The notes under the pieces are model-generated. The model worked only from the letters and a program-made list of their open reading frames with translations. It did no database searches and was not told the origin of the DNA. A stretch of DNA of 64,000 nt from Cyathus striatus (lineage: Eukaryota > Basidiomycota > Agaricomycetes > Agaricales > Nidulariaceae): the NCBI GenBank assembly GCA_025738555.1, contig JAOVFP010000001.1, forward strand, positions 5,704,001-5,768,000, read 5' to 3'. A program made the translations under genes and the position numbers. Shown one piece after another: positions 1 through 10,605 of this stretch; position 1 is the first letter of the stretch; each line of letters begins with the position of its first letter.

Positions 1-239
1 ATTAATAACCGCATAGCCTTCTGTCCTTAATACATATGTATATTATTGGTTTTCCTATGGAAATTTCGTGGCGCTAACGCACCAATCGCAGTTCAATCAT
101 ATTGACGCCGTGAAAACGATGAAGTGCTAGATGAGATTGATAAAGCCAGGTTGTTCTTCCAAACGCCCCCGGGGCGGCTCAACTTACTACCTTCTCATTA
201 ACCCCTTCATTCGTCCTCTTCAAACAAATTTATGCTAGA

Positions 240-1183
240 ATGTCCATAACATTTCCATCTCCACCTACACAACCAGAGAATAGTAGCGACATACCAGAAT
301 ACCTCAACGACTATTACCCTTCAGGTGAAGATGTGTTGGAAGCTAGACACTTTTTTCTCAGATTTATGCCACTGGAGCTTGTCAATGCCATTTTAGAAGA
401 AGCAAGATACATGCCGCGCCTCGTCATGCACAATAGGGAGTCACACATCCTGGATACAGTCGACAGGGATGACGCAAGTTGGCATTACCTTATCATGCCG
501 CTCATCCCTCCTCCACCTAAGGATGAAGATGGCGAAGATGTGCCCATGAAGATCCGCGAGGTTATTTTTTGGTTTAAAAGTCACGATCAGGGTTGGGGAG
601 GCGATGTTGGTCTTACAGGTTCGTCTCCTATCGATCTACACTTATCCATCGTCAGTGATTTAACTAATGGATCGAACATAAATCAGGATTGTACAGTGGG
701 TCTTGGACTTGGTTCGAAGCATGCATATATCGCCGTCTTCCGGGTGATGTATCTGAAGATCTTCGAGCTGGCATCGAACAAAACGACATTATGACCCCGA
801 AAAAGGAGGATCTCCAAGCTGCCCGAATTGAGCGTGTAACTGATCATACTAATGGTAGCGATATATGGAATGTACAGCGTAATGTCCGCGCGTCATCGAC
901 GGTTAAGCTACATAGGGTCCGTTGGACTACTGATGAGGAAAGTAATACCAAAGAATTCACCTCTATGGATATCGATTACAGCACAAAATCCGGTGCAGGG
1001 GCAGGAAAAGGGTTTGTTAGCTCTCTAAGAGCTGGGGATAGGATTGCGATCATTAGTCGCGCAAGAGTAATTCCCTAATTATAACGAATTTCTATTTTTA
1101 TGGCTGATATTTATGTTTTCTAGTTTCCGCGTTGGGAAAATCATGTTATTGAAGCTGCGGTGGAGGTCTACTTTTCTGTCTAA
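240..1183 (+). CDS. Paralogue family member A1 (F-box-like N terminus, GDRIA C-terminal motif), function unknown
   Basis: Three exons, 240-618, 687-1066 and 1124-1183, join in phase to 272 codons; both introns are short GT-AG. Residues about 24-60 hold a Y-P-S-x-x-D-V-L-E stretch followed by P-L-E-L-V-N-A-I-L, which resembles an F-box helix (leucine-rich, P-x-E-L-x-x-x-I-L). The C terminus carries G-x-G-F-V-x-S-L-x-x-G-D-R-I-A and, after the last intron, W-E-N-H-V and a V-E-V-Y-F-S-V end. Similar ends occur in many uncharacterised fungal proteins. The last exon is short (19 codons) and was placed by comparison with the paralogues at 1496, 5969 and 9773. I do not know a function; a substrate adaptor role is only a guess from the F-box-like segment. 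The start is the first ATG before the conserved block. Confidence 0.8.
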
Positions 1184-1495
1184 ATACGATTTCAAAGTCT
1201 AGATCTTAGCAATAAGGCTTCTAATGAGGTCTTTTATTTTGCTGTAAATATAGCTTTATTAAATTGTTGCCTAAGCTTCAAGCCATGTTCGTATCGCTAT
1301 GTTGTCGCTGGTCAGATTTTCTAGTACTAATACCACATTCACATGTGTTTTTTCGTAATTCGTCCGTCTTTAGTCATTTCGGCTGCGGGCATCGAGTCAT
1401 TTGACATTTGACAAACATCTTAAAGTTTATTAAAAGCCGACTGATTCACCACCGTTTGTGATGACTACCTCCTAAAAACATTCCAAACAGAAACT
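1184..1495. other. Intergenic spacer between A1 and A2
   Basis: This 312-bp AT-rich spacer must hold the terminator of A1 and the promoter of A2. I see no TATA box or repeat that I would defend. Confidence 0.5.
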
Positions 1496-2456
1496 ATGCC
1501 AGTGTGGATACCAAACGATGGCGACTACGAATCAGACGACGGTGAACAACCAATCCCACCCCTCTATGACAAGTACCACCCGTCGGCATACGACGTACTT
1601 GAAGTTCGGCACCTTCTTCTCATCGTCATCCCGGTCGAATTAGTTGACGATATATTATTCAAAGCAAAATACTGGTGCCGTCTTCTTGCGCACAACAATA
1701 AACCTCATGTAATCAACGATTACTCAAAGTCTTCGAAATGGCAATATCTGATCTCTGCACCGCTACCTACCCCGCCATTGTCCGAGGATGGTGAAAAGGC
1801 ACACCTAAAATTTAGGGAGGTTGTGTTTTGGACTAGAAGCCGCGATCAAGGACCTCCTCCCATACCCTATGACTCTGACGATGAGAGTAATGAATGTTGT
1901 TTGTGCAACTTTATCGTCTTGTGTAATATCTAATGAAGCTGTAAACAGGGGTGCCAGAACTGTATTCCGATTCTTGGACTTGGTTTGAAGCGTGTATATA
2001 TCGACATCTTCCCGGTGATGTACCTGAACATTTTTCCGCCGGTCTGGAACGAGATGGTATCCCATTTCCAGAGAAAGACGCCATTCATGCAGCTCATATA
2101 GAACGTGTTCCTAAACCATTCCACGGAAATTTAAGCGGTTTATGGTATTTGCAATCGAACGTTGACGGATCACACGAAGTCAAGTTGCACAGGGTACTTT
2201 GGACAGACGATGGTGATGGAAAAGATGATGAAAATGAAATTATTAAGGAGACCGGAGCGGGCAGAGGCAGAGGATTTGTCAAGTCTCTTCAGGAGGGGGA
2301 TAGGATTGCGTTAGTTAGCAGCAAAAGAGCTGGAGTGGGTCTACGTTATCGAATTAAGCTGCAGATATAGAAAGCTGACAAGTGTTATTCAAGATGTATG
2401 ATCTGGCTAATAGAGTCCGAGAAGCTGCCGCTGAGGTGTATTACTCGGTTTCATAA
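1496..2456 (+). CDS. Paralogue family member A2
   Basis: Exons 1496-1886, 1949-2334 and 2394-2456 join in phase to 279 codons. Layout and intron positions match A1: F-box-like P-V-E-L-V-D-D-I-L near residue 45, a Y-S-D-S-W-T-W-F-E-A-C-I-Y block directly after intron 1 (A1 has Y-S-G-S-W-T-W there), then G-R-G-F-V-K-S-L-x-x-G-D-R-I-A and a final exon ending E-V-Y-Y-S-V-S. In the last exon the conserved Trp is replaced by Leu, and the donor is GTGGGT with an AAG acceptor, both weaker than in A1. The exact length match of the last exon to A1 supports the model. A2 lies 312 bp after A1 on the same strand, so a tandem duplication is likely. Confidence 0.75.
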
Positions 2457-3388
2457 AGTTACTAATGACATGTATCGCTGCTTCAATATATGCACTGGCA
2501 TGTTTTGGGTTGGCTTCCTCGCTATAGCTTTAAGTATTCTTGAAGTTTGTCGTTGGTTTGTTGAATTAATTTAAATTTAAATGTTGATCCAAATTCCCAC
2601 GGTTGGGAACCTGAATCTGATTGGCTCGTGGCCTGTGACAAGGCGACGGTCTGTGAATGTGAGCGCTGACGAACGTCGAATCGCGATATAACCTGTTCAA
2701 CGGTTTTAGATCGTTTTCTCCAAGTTTCCTCGTACCATAACTCTAAGTGCATGGCATGTTTCTACAGTTGAGATGCAGGAAGTTCACATGGGCGGAGCTA
2801 CTAACATCCAATTCCAACGTACGGTCACGCTGAGTGAGAGTTCACCTTACTGCCTTTCCCATGGCCGACAGTACCTAGTCTCCTGTAATCAGACTGCTGG
2901 TGTGTGTCGTTATTTGTTTTTCTTGTGGGACGACTCACGTACAGTAGTCTGATAATGATTCCATGCGCGCCCTCGATACTGGACTTCGGCTAAATGAGCT
3001 TCTTCACGTCCACAATCGCCTTATAAGGCGATTTCCACGGCCCTTCAGCGGTCCGGATCTTTGTTTGTGCAGTTGCTCGCTGCTCGCTGTCGCCTCTATG
3101 CCCATCTCGCGCTTCCTCCACGCCCTCCTCTGAATCCCACCGCTGGCGGTTCGTCTTCATTTCTACTCGCTTATACTTTCTTGCATTAGCTAGTCCCTCA
3201 ACGCCTCAAGCTCGAGTTCAGGAGTCAAGCTTTCTAGGCTGCAAGTTGGCTGCAAGCTTTCAAGAGGGGTTCTTTTGACGAGACATTTCGTCTCTTCCAC
3301 ATTCTTTTTTAGCACTCAAATTTATATTCCTTTGGCCTACAATCCCTCGAATACCAAACATCTCCCCCCTCAGCCCATTGTCACCTCC
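2457..3388. other. Intergenic region before the truncated ORF
   Basis: No gene seen. Contains the 20-bp palindrome at 3014-3033 and a pyrimidine-rich stretch near 3050-3200 that could be a promoter and leader for the ORF starting at 3389. Confidence 0.4.
3014..3033. promoter_or_regulatory. Perfect 20-bp palindrome with TATA-like centre
   Basis: AATCGCCTTATAAGGCGATT reads identically on both strands, with TTATAA in the middle. It lies about 355 bp upstream of the ATG at 3389. It may be a dimer-binding site or a symmetric core promoter; no factor can be named from sequence. Confidence 0.4.
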
Positions 3389-4159
3389 ATGCAATCGAGG
3401 TTCAAGCTTAGTTCACCTGCCAGTAGTTCACCACAAACTAATGGGCCCATATCACCACTGGCTGCGCCGTATGGATCAAATTCCAAGAGGATCCCTTCAA
3501 AGCGCCCGCTTCAAGATGAGAACCAACCTCCCCTTGGACCCTTCAATACCCCGCCGCCGCCGAAACGAATCAAGAGGTTTTCTTCAAGCTACACACTTCC
3601 ATCACTGCTCGCGGCCTCTCCAACACCTCATTTCCCAATACATCCTGAAGCTTTGCTCTTCCCAACTCGGCCATCCCCTGCAAGCTACACACTCCTTTCG
3701 CCACTCACTTCCTCTCCGACATCTCACTTCCCAGCTCGGCCATCCCCTGTTACCTCTCAACCACGAAGCATTAATTCTGCGGAGAAGCTCAAAATGGTCT
3801 TGGATGCCATCAGTAGTGCGGGATGGACATTTACCCAGTTCCTGCACTATTTGTTCCAAAACCCGAAAGATATTCGTCGATCAGCGCAACACAAGCAAGT
3901 AGCTAGGCGGTTTTTGAGGGGAGAGTGTGTGTATACTGTGGGAGACATTCTTGAGTTGTGGGACAAGCATCCAGATGGTCGACTGATAGGGGATTTGGAG
4001 AAGGAGGGTCAAATGTACTCACTGGATGTATCATATACAGAAATAAAATATCTACTCGAGAGATTCAATCAACCAACAATTAACAGCCCATCTCGTATGC
4101 GAGTCGCGTCAATTACCAGACGCGGTGCCTTTGTTTGGTTCATCAAAAAATTCACGTGA
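3389..4159 (+). CDS. Truncated ORF resembling the N-terminal part of a transposon-associated agaricomycete protein
   Basis: A 256-residue single-exon ORF. Residues 1-130 are Ser/Pro-rich low complexity with a K-R-P-L / P-K-R-I-K-R nuclear-localisation-like patch. Residues about 130-230 hold a block with E-K-L-K-M-V-L-D-A-I-S-S-A-G-W-T, then F-L-R-G-E and V-G-D-I-L-E-L-W. From memory of the family, this block heads long agaricomycete proteins that continue into a transposon-related C-terminal region (DUF6589-type); I am not certain of the domain name. Here the frame ends soon after Y-T-E-I-K, so the long C-terminal part is missing. It is probably a truncated gene or relic. The ATG at 3389 is preferred because upstream in-frame sequence lacks another ATG. 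Confidence 0.5.
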   Translation: MQSRFKLSSPASSSPQTNGPISPLAAPYGSNSKRIPSKRPLQDENQPPLGPFNTPPPPKRIKRFSSSYTLPSLLAASPTPHFPIHPEALLFPTRPSPASYTLLSPLTSSPTSHFPARPSPVTSQPRSINSAEKLKMVLDAISSAGWTFTQFLHYLFQNPKDIRRSAQHKQVARRFLRGECVYTVGDILELWDKHPDGRLIGDLEKEGQMYSLDVSYTEIKYLLERFNQPTINSPSRMRVASITRRGAFVWFIKKFT

Positions 4160-5968
4160 TCAAAAAAGTCAAGTCCAGTATCGACCCCCCACGTCAAAAC
4201 AGACTAGACAGTACCACCGCCGTCATTACCGCCCGCTGAGTGCGAACGAGTTCACTCGAGGTATCCTCAGCACCAGCTAAACGGATGGACATGACACCGG
4301 GTGAGGATTCTCCTCACTCCCTTTCTCTCCACCACCACGATTCACTGATACCATCGTCTCCATAATTGCAATAGGGGAAATCAAACTTGCCCTCTTGGCA
4401 AAACGAAATGATCGGCGGTCGAAACAAAACGACTTCCCACGGAAACAAAAGAAAGGACGCGAAGCCGTTTCGAGGCGATCTTGTTACGAGCGCTCTTAGT
4501 CGATTGTGTCGGAGCTTGAAGTTGAAGTAAGCGACTGCTTGGGTCACTCGGACTCGGAGGTGCACGCGTGAACTCCTGTCACCACATTGCACGCGCATCA
4601 ACCAACTTTAATCCCAGATGAAACTCCGCAGAAGCCATCAGCCATTTGTTTCGATACGATGTGGGGGTGTCAAACCTCGGTCGGAACAAAACGAAGTTCC
4701 CACGTAACAAAAAAACTGCTTGGCACAACAAAACAGCCAAGTTTGATTTCCCCTAATGCCTCCGTAGGGGTCGCTAACGGCAAGAGACAGTTCAACTCTC
4801 ACGCAATCACTTGCTTTCACTCTCAAATCCTAGCTCGGAGCAACTGCCCTCTCGTCATCCTGGATGCACAGGACGATATGGACGACGAGGTTGCCATTCA
4901 TCCCTATGGTCCTAAATGCGGCGTTTTGTCTATCTCGCGTTGGTTGGTTTTTGGTTTTAATCCTTGTCCTTATCGTCTTCTACCGGCTTTCTACCGGCTT
5001 CTCGGTTTCAAACGCACGCCTCACCCGTCTCCACCGCACGCCTCGCCTGTCTCGTGTTCCTTCATGGTGTGCTGATAGATGCGAGGGAGGGTGACATTTT
5101 TGATCCACAATGCTGTCTCGAAATGAACCGCTTGTAAGCCGTGCTCAAGGAACTTCGATACCGGCGTGATCGTGAAGTAGAGCATGCCATTCTGATGGAA
5201 CAAGAATGCGAGTATTTTAACGAGCGAGTGCCTCGTCTTCAATCCATCTCAGTAAGTACCGCCCTTGCCTAGCTATGTCTTCGCCTCCGCATAGACTTCA
5301 GCATCAGGAACAGTACAAGCCCCTGTCCATGCCTCTACCTTAGGATCCATCTTCCGCTCCTCTGCTGATTCTGACGCCGCTTCGTCTTCTGCAGCCTGTC
5401 CGGCCAGTGGGAGGTTGAATTGGTGGATATGGGCGGCGAGTTGGCTGGTGTTGTGGATGTTGTTAGGGGGGCACCGTTGGGAAGTTTGTTCTCTAGGTTT
5501 CGATATTTGAATTGGGAGGGCAGATGGAAACGGGAGGTGAGGGGAATAGTAGGATCCATTGCAACTTTGTAGATTGTATAATGCAAATGTAGCTGATGAC
5601 GCCCAAAGGTACGGTCGCTCTATCTTAGATCTCCAGACAACTATTGATGTGTTAGTCTTCCTCCTAAGCCGTCAGAGCCTACACACAGAACGGCGGATGT
5701 CATGTCTTTCGTCCGTGCACATTCTGCAATCTTTGGAAAGTGTTAAAATCGGGTTGTACCATATGTTCCATGATCCGATTCACTAATTCAATGTCTGAGG
5801 TGACAATATACGTGAAATCGTGGGAGGGGATTTGATGAGCCTATAAATACACAGGTTTTTTTGGCAGCTTTTCCATGTTTCACTGTCTCACAATCGGCTG
5901 CGGTCATCAATTACAGCTACTCGTTTTTTTGCATCTGGACCTCCGCCACATCAAATATATTGACTAGT
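4160..5968. other. Mostly non-coding; MITE plus possible exon relic
   Basis: Apart from the MITE at 4374-4753 there is one short open stretch, 5149-5250, that ends at a good donor (GTAAGT) and would encode a charged, helix-prone peptide (K-E-L-R-Y-R-R-D-R-E-V-E). It may be an exon of a lost gene; no partner exons were recognised. The rest shows nothing I can support. Confidence 0.35.
4374..4753. mobile_element. 380-bp MITE with TA target duplication
   Basis: The left end GGGGAAATCAAACTTG and the right end are inverted copies, identical over the first 16 bp. The element is flanked on both sides by TA (4372-4373 and 4754-4755), as in Tc1/mariner/pogo insertions. A second similar motif, G-G-T-C-G-R-A-A-C-A-A-A-A-C-G, appears near 4416 and 4680 in the same orientation. 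No ORF, so a non-autonomous element. Confidence 0.6.
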
Positions 5969-6897
5969 ATGGTTTATGAGTGTTCTCATAGCAATTTTCA
6001 AGAGGGGGATGTGCGGATAGCTCTTCGATTTTACAATAATACATGGTATCCGTCGGAGCAAGAGATATATTTGGCTCGCCGTATTTTTTGCAAATTTGTT
6101 CCTATCGAACTAGCAAATATGATCCTCGATGAAGCACGGTACTGGCTCGCCTTCCAGACGATCGATTTGCAAAATTATTATAGACCGGCTAACTCAAAGA
6201 GCCTTCAGTATATGATAACCCCTCCGATCCCTAGTCCTCATGTTCTTCATTTTGGAGAGGATGAGAATGGCGATAATACTCGTATAATAATGAAAGAGGT
6301 GGTGTTTTGCATTGGAACTAGAGATTATGGTTATTATGAATACCACCCGGATAGGCCTGTTAATTCAAGTGAGTTCCTAATTATATGGAAATAGACTACC
6401 AGCAACTTAAATGTTCGTTATTAGACAAATGTGCATGCCCACTTCCGCACATCCGGACCGAAACTTGTATATATCGGCCTTTTGAAGAAGATATAGGTCC
6501 TGCTCATGGTTTAGCATCTGAAACTGAGAATGTACTGACAGCTCCCCTCGAGCTTGTCACAAACCCAGCAAATAGAAGGGGTCGTTGGCATCTTAAATCG
6601 AAAGACCGTTGGTTAGAATCGAAAGAGTTCTGCAGGATTACTTGGAAAAACGGTGATGAAAGCTTTAATGATGCAGACTCTAAAAAATATCCAGGTAGTA
6701 GTACAGGTAACGGGGCTGGGTTTGTCGGATCCTTAAAGATAGGGGACAGGATTGCAATTATCGTACACGAACGAGCAAGTTTCTGATTTTTGCATCGTTC
6801 CGCGAGGTCAATGACTTACAATTATATTTGGATTCAGTGCGAACATTTCTGGAACGTTCTTAGAGGTGCCGCGATTGAGGTTTTTTACTCCAACTAA
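5969..6897 (+). CDS. Paralogue family member A3, with a GC-AG intron
   Basis: Exons 5969-6368, 6425-6774 and 6838-6897 join in phase to 269 codons. It has the family pattern: W-Y-P-S-E-Q-E, P-I-E-L-A-N-M-I-L, a T-E-T-C-I-Y-R-P-F block after intron 1, G-A-G-F-V-x-S-L-x-x-G-D-R-I-A, and a last exon ending A-A-I-E-V-F-Y-S-N. A normal GT donor does not keep the frame at the last intron. Splicing at CGA|GCAAGT, the known consensus of GC-AG introns, does, and gives a protein end of exactly the same length as A1. The first ATG compatible with the family N terminus is at 5969. Function unknown. Confidence 0.72.
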
Positions 6898-7758
6898 GCC
6901 TTAAGGGTTACCTCAACTCCATAGTAGTCTTGACGTATTTAATATATCGACATTTAACTCAATGTCTCTCGTTAACAGGTTCAGATTAATCAGAGAAGTA
7001 TTAGCGGGTGTAGTAGTTGGCAGCTTTGGATTTCTGCTAATCTTGTGATTTCTCTCCCGCGACGAATGTGTTAATGGTGGGCACTGAGTGACTCAGTTCT
7101 CACCATTAACAGACTGAGTCGAGCAAGAGGATCCTTCTGGTACGTGTATACTTCGGTTAACTGTGTTGGTATCACAACGGAGTAATCATGATGGACTGTC
7201 AGGGAAAAAATACCGAGGAACAGCGATGACATGCTAACACTACTGTCAACACTGGTATTAAGTTTCCCTATTCCACGACTTATGATCCCTACCAATTAGA
7301 TCAACATCACACAGCCCGCTGGGAATCAAACACACGAAAGTAGTAAGAATATCTGAGAGTTGGATACCGACTACATACAAGAAACTCATGAGATACTATG
7401 GTCAACAGTAGATGGACAGAATGTTACCATCATCACTGTCACCTGAGAATATTACACACTTTTTGGACTTTGCGACGAGACAAAAATGTTCAAACTTCAA
7501 CGTTCAAACTTTTGCCTCATCCTAATAGTAATAGGATAGTTAGGTGGTCAAATAGTAACTGAAAATTGAAAAATACATGACCGGGATGACAAATGATGAT
7601 CAATAGCTACAGCATCACTGTGGCTCTTAATCACATCTTATTCGAGCCAGGGTCTCAATGTACTGAACTCCTAAATTGAAAGCGATGCTTCCCTTATAGC
7701 CGCAAACTGGAGATCTACATAAGTTTACACTCCCTGCTCATTTGATTCGGATAGTACC
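6898..7758. other. Intergenic; contains an exon relic
   Basis: Apart from the transmembrane-exon relic at 6979-7048, this AT-rich stretch shows no gene or repeat I can support. Confidence 0.4.
6979..7048 (+). pseudogene. Relic of a transmembrane exon similar to the gene at 7759-9232
   Basis: Just after an acceptor-like AACAG the sequence encodes L-A-G-V-V-V-G-S-F-G-F-L-L-I-L and then a stop. At DNA level it resembles the start of the last exon of the downstream membrane protein (G-A-I-A-G-L-A-V-G-C-F-I-L-L). No other exons of that gene are recognisable around it, so this is probably the remains of a lost tandem copy. Confidence 0.35.
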
Positions 7759-9232
7759 ATGCCCCGTGTCAGTTTTACAATTGAAGATAACTCTCCTGTC
7801 TTACAATACTCACCTCTGAGTCAATGGTTGACTGGAAATCCAGAGTATGACAATGATACCGGTTTGTAAGTACTGTAACCTGGTATTGATGTTCACTGGT
7901 TCATGCACACATGATATTACGCGATCTAGATATTCAATGGGCAGTTTTACAGTAACTAAGATGGCCGGAAGTTCGATGACATTCGTATACTATGGATATG
8001 ATATCCACATATATGGTGCTAAGCGTTCCAGTCACGGAAATTATAGTGTAGATATAGACAACGGAGTCATTTCGTATAGTGGGAACGGGTTTGATCCCGA
8101 CAATGGCGCTTTCCAGCAACCTTTGTTCTCTCCATTAACACCAATGTCGAATGGTCTGCATAACGTAACATTAACAAACGATGAAGATAAATATCTTGAT
8201 GTAGATTTTGTCCGTCGTTCTTTCACTTTTTTAGGCCATTGGGGTTGACGGATGTGATGTTTTTTTTGAATCTGTAAACAGGTGACCTGGCAGACGTCAG
8301 TTGGAGAAGATGATGAACAACTTCTCACCAACATCTTCGACGATATGCATTCTGCGTTTACATATTTTCCTCCTTCATCGTGGACTTCAAATCCGCCAAA
8401 CCAAAGTCGATATTATTTAGGTAGTGGACAGTAAGTTAGAATAATATATGATGTCTGTAATTCTGACACACAGTTTCAGCATAACATCAGACACCAATGC
8501 ACACATGGAATTCATATTTCAAGTGAGTACTCCAAACTTTTGAGTATAATGAAACAATTGTAGCTGAAGCATTCATAGGGTAATAGAAAATAAGACGGGG
8601 CCAAATGATTTTCTGAATTTCGACCCAACTTATTCAGGTGATGCTGTTACACTTTACGGCCCTGTTGATCCCACTGGTTCAGCATATACAGTTGAATTGG
8701 ACGGCGGTCCACCGCAGTTATATACAATGTCAAAATTAATTCCACAGTTTCAACTGACAATGTATCAAGCTTTCAATCTTGGCCCTGGAACGCATAATTT
8801 GACGCTGCGCTACAAAACATCTAGCGCAACTCCAGGGCAACAGTTCCTTGCAATCGACTACGCCAGTGTTTACACAGCACCGTCTATACAGAATGCAACC
8901 GCAAATGTAGCGTAAGAGTAACAATTTCACCGTGTTATTAGTCCATTGACAAAATATTCAGAGTTAAGTTTAATGTAGGAGCAATAGCGGGTCTCGCAGT
9001 CGGCTGCTTTATTCTTCTGATAATCATCTTCATGGGATTTAAATGCTTATATCACTATAAGAAATACGGTCATGTGCATTGGCGATCACTGCTCCTCCCG
9101 GGACGCAATGGAACTAGCACCGGGCGCGAGTCTGCGCTTCTGAGACTGGTTGGTAGTTCCAGTGTACCTTCATCTCACGCACCTGGAGTCAATTATAGTA
9201 CTTCCCCTCCTGATTATACTGAAAATTGGTAG
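7759..9232 (+). CDS. Membrane protein with two beta-sandwich (carbohydrate-binding-like) domains and one C-terminal TM helix
   Basis: Six exons: 7759-7865, 7930-8209, 8282-8430, 8474-8522, 8595-8911 and 8962-9232, total about 390 codons. Domain 1 (about residues 10-135) has the repeating pattern Y-S-M-G-S-F-T, F-V-Y-Y-G-Y-D-I-H-I-Y-G-A-K-R and Y-L-D-V-D-F-V-T-W. Domain 2 (about 150-290) has G-D-A-V-T-L-Y-G-P-V-D-P and H-N-L-T-L-R-Y. A hydrophobic helix (I-A-G-L-A-V-G-C-F-I-L-L-I-I-I) at about 306-328 is followed by a basic cytoplasmic tail. This layout is common in agaricomycete surface proteins with galactose-binding-like folds; the ligand is unknown. No classical signal peptide is seen. The exon 4-5 junction is uncertain: an acceptor at 8594 keeps the frame, while the better-looking one at 8637 does not. 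Confidence 0.75.
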
Positions 9233-9772
9233 TACATTATTCTGTAATCTTCGATTAATGAACATGTAGTTCAAATGTTTAAAGCATTATGTATACAGCA
9301 CAAATAATTTATTAGTATCGCGTTAGACACAACTCAGATATACACTATGTTTAAATTGATATATAGCCTCAATCGATGTTGAAATAAACGACGCATCGAC
9401 GACGACAACGTTACATTTGGCCTCAGAGCACGCAGGGGGAGAAAGCCAGAGGCAAATGGATAAGTATTTACGGTACATTGTAAACTACTTAAATACCAAA
9501 AAAGCGGAGCACATCGTCTGGAGAATACATAAAAAGTAGAGTAAACTATCTAAATGCATATGTGGAGGCAGCAGGCGCTGATGATCATGAAGACATTTGA
9601 TTAGTAATATATTTCTACAATCGACCCGAAAATTGTACCTACAATCAACTTGCAAGTTGCAACCAACCAATTTCAACCAGTAAGTATGAGCGCCTAAATT
9701 ATATCACGCGCTAAGTATTACGACGTCACACGATCAGACCCGAAATACGTGACGCACGAATTCCAACAAACC
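9233..9772. other. Intergenic region, nothing supported
   Basis: AT-rich spacer between the membrane protein and A4. No gene, repeat or clear promoter motif was seen. Confidence 0.4.
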
Positions 9773-10605
9773 ATGTCCAGTTCCACCCTCACGTACTCAC
9801 CAACGCTCTTCCGACCACGAGAGGAAGATGTCCATATATTCCACGGATATTTCCTCAACCTACTCCCAGCAGAAGTGATAAGCATTATCTTAGATAAAGC
9901 AGAGTATTGGCCTCGTCGGATAGCAAGATATACAACCAATCGACAACGCGATCGGACGTCGAGATCGACATGGGTTTATCTGACTGCTCCAAGCGTGCCC
10001 CAGACGCTACCCCACAATTCAGTGAGGAAGATAGTGTTCTGGATAAAGAGTCATGAGATGGGTTATCATCAAAGTGGGGTCCCAGCTTATCTTGAGTGGG
10101 CAGTGCTAATAATATACCAAGGGGAAGCTTCACAGCGCTCGACGGAGTATAGTGCATTTATACATAGGAACAGGGATTTGAGCGCGGAATTTTTGGGCGA
10201 GGAGAGTTTCTTTAAGGTTTTAAGGGCAAGAGAGGAGATTAGGAGAGGGAAGCGACGCCCTCCCACTGAGGAAGAGCTGGAAGCTGCGCATATTGATCTT
10301 GTACCGAATCCTGTCGATGGGAGGCCTATGTGGCCTATACTATGCACCAGTAGTAATACTAGGCAATGGTATAAAGTAGAATGGAGACAGAAAATAGAAG
10401 AGGGCGAGGAGGATGCTGAGCAGGTGAGAGGAGCCTCTTTTGTGCAGTCTGTTCTGCCTGGAGACAGAGTTGGTATTATAGCCAAGGCGCATGTGAGTGT
10501 TGAACATTAACTTTATGTAACTTTGGACTCACTCTGCGCTTTTAGTTTTACGGATGGGTAAACTCCGTAGATGAAATCGTTGTCGAGGTGTTCTACTCCG
10601 TGTAG
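9773..10605 (+). CDS. Paralogue family member A4 (one intron lost)
   Basis: Exons 9773-10492 and 10546-10605 join in phase to 259 codons. The family marks are present: F-R-P-R-E-E-D-V, P-A-E-V-I-S-I-I-L near residue 30, A-x-x-D-L-V-P-N-P, then A-S-F-V-Q-S-V-L-P-G-D-R-V-G-I-I and a last exon with Y-G-W-V-N-S-V and V-E-V-F-Y-S-V. The intron found in A1-A3 in the middle of the gene is absent and the reading frame is continuous there, which suggests intron loss. The start is the first ATG (9773); the upstream frame opens with GTG only. It is the most distant of the four copies. Confidence 0.78.

Noticed and set aside
6369..6393. An alternative 25-nt first intron in paralogue A3
   Set aside because: Too short to be spliced; the acceptor at 6424 gives a 56-nt intron and the family protein block.
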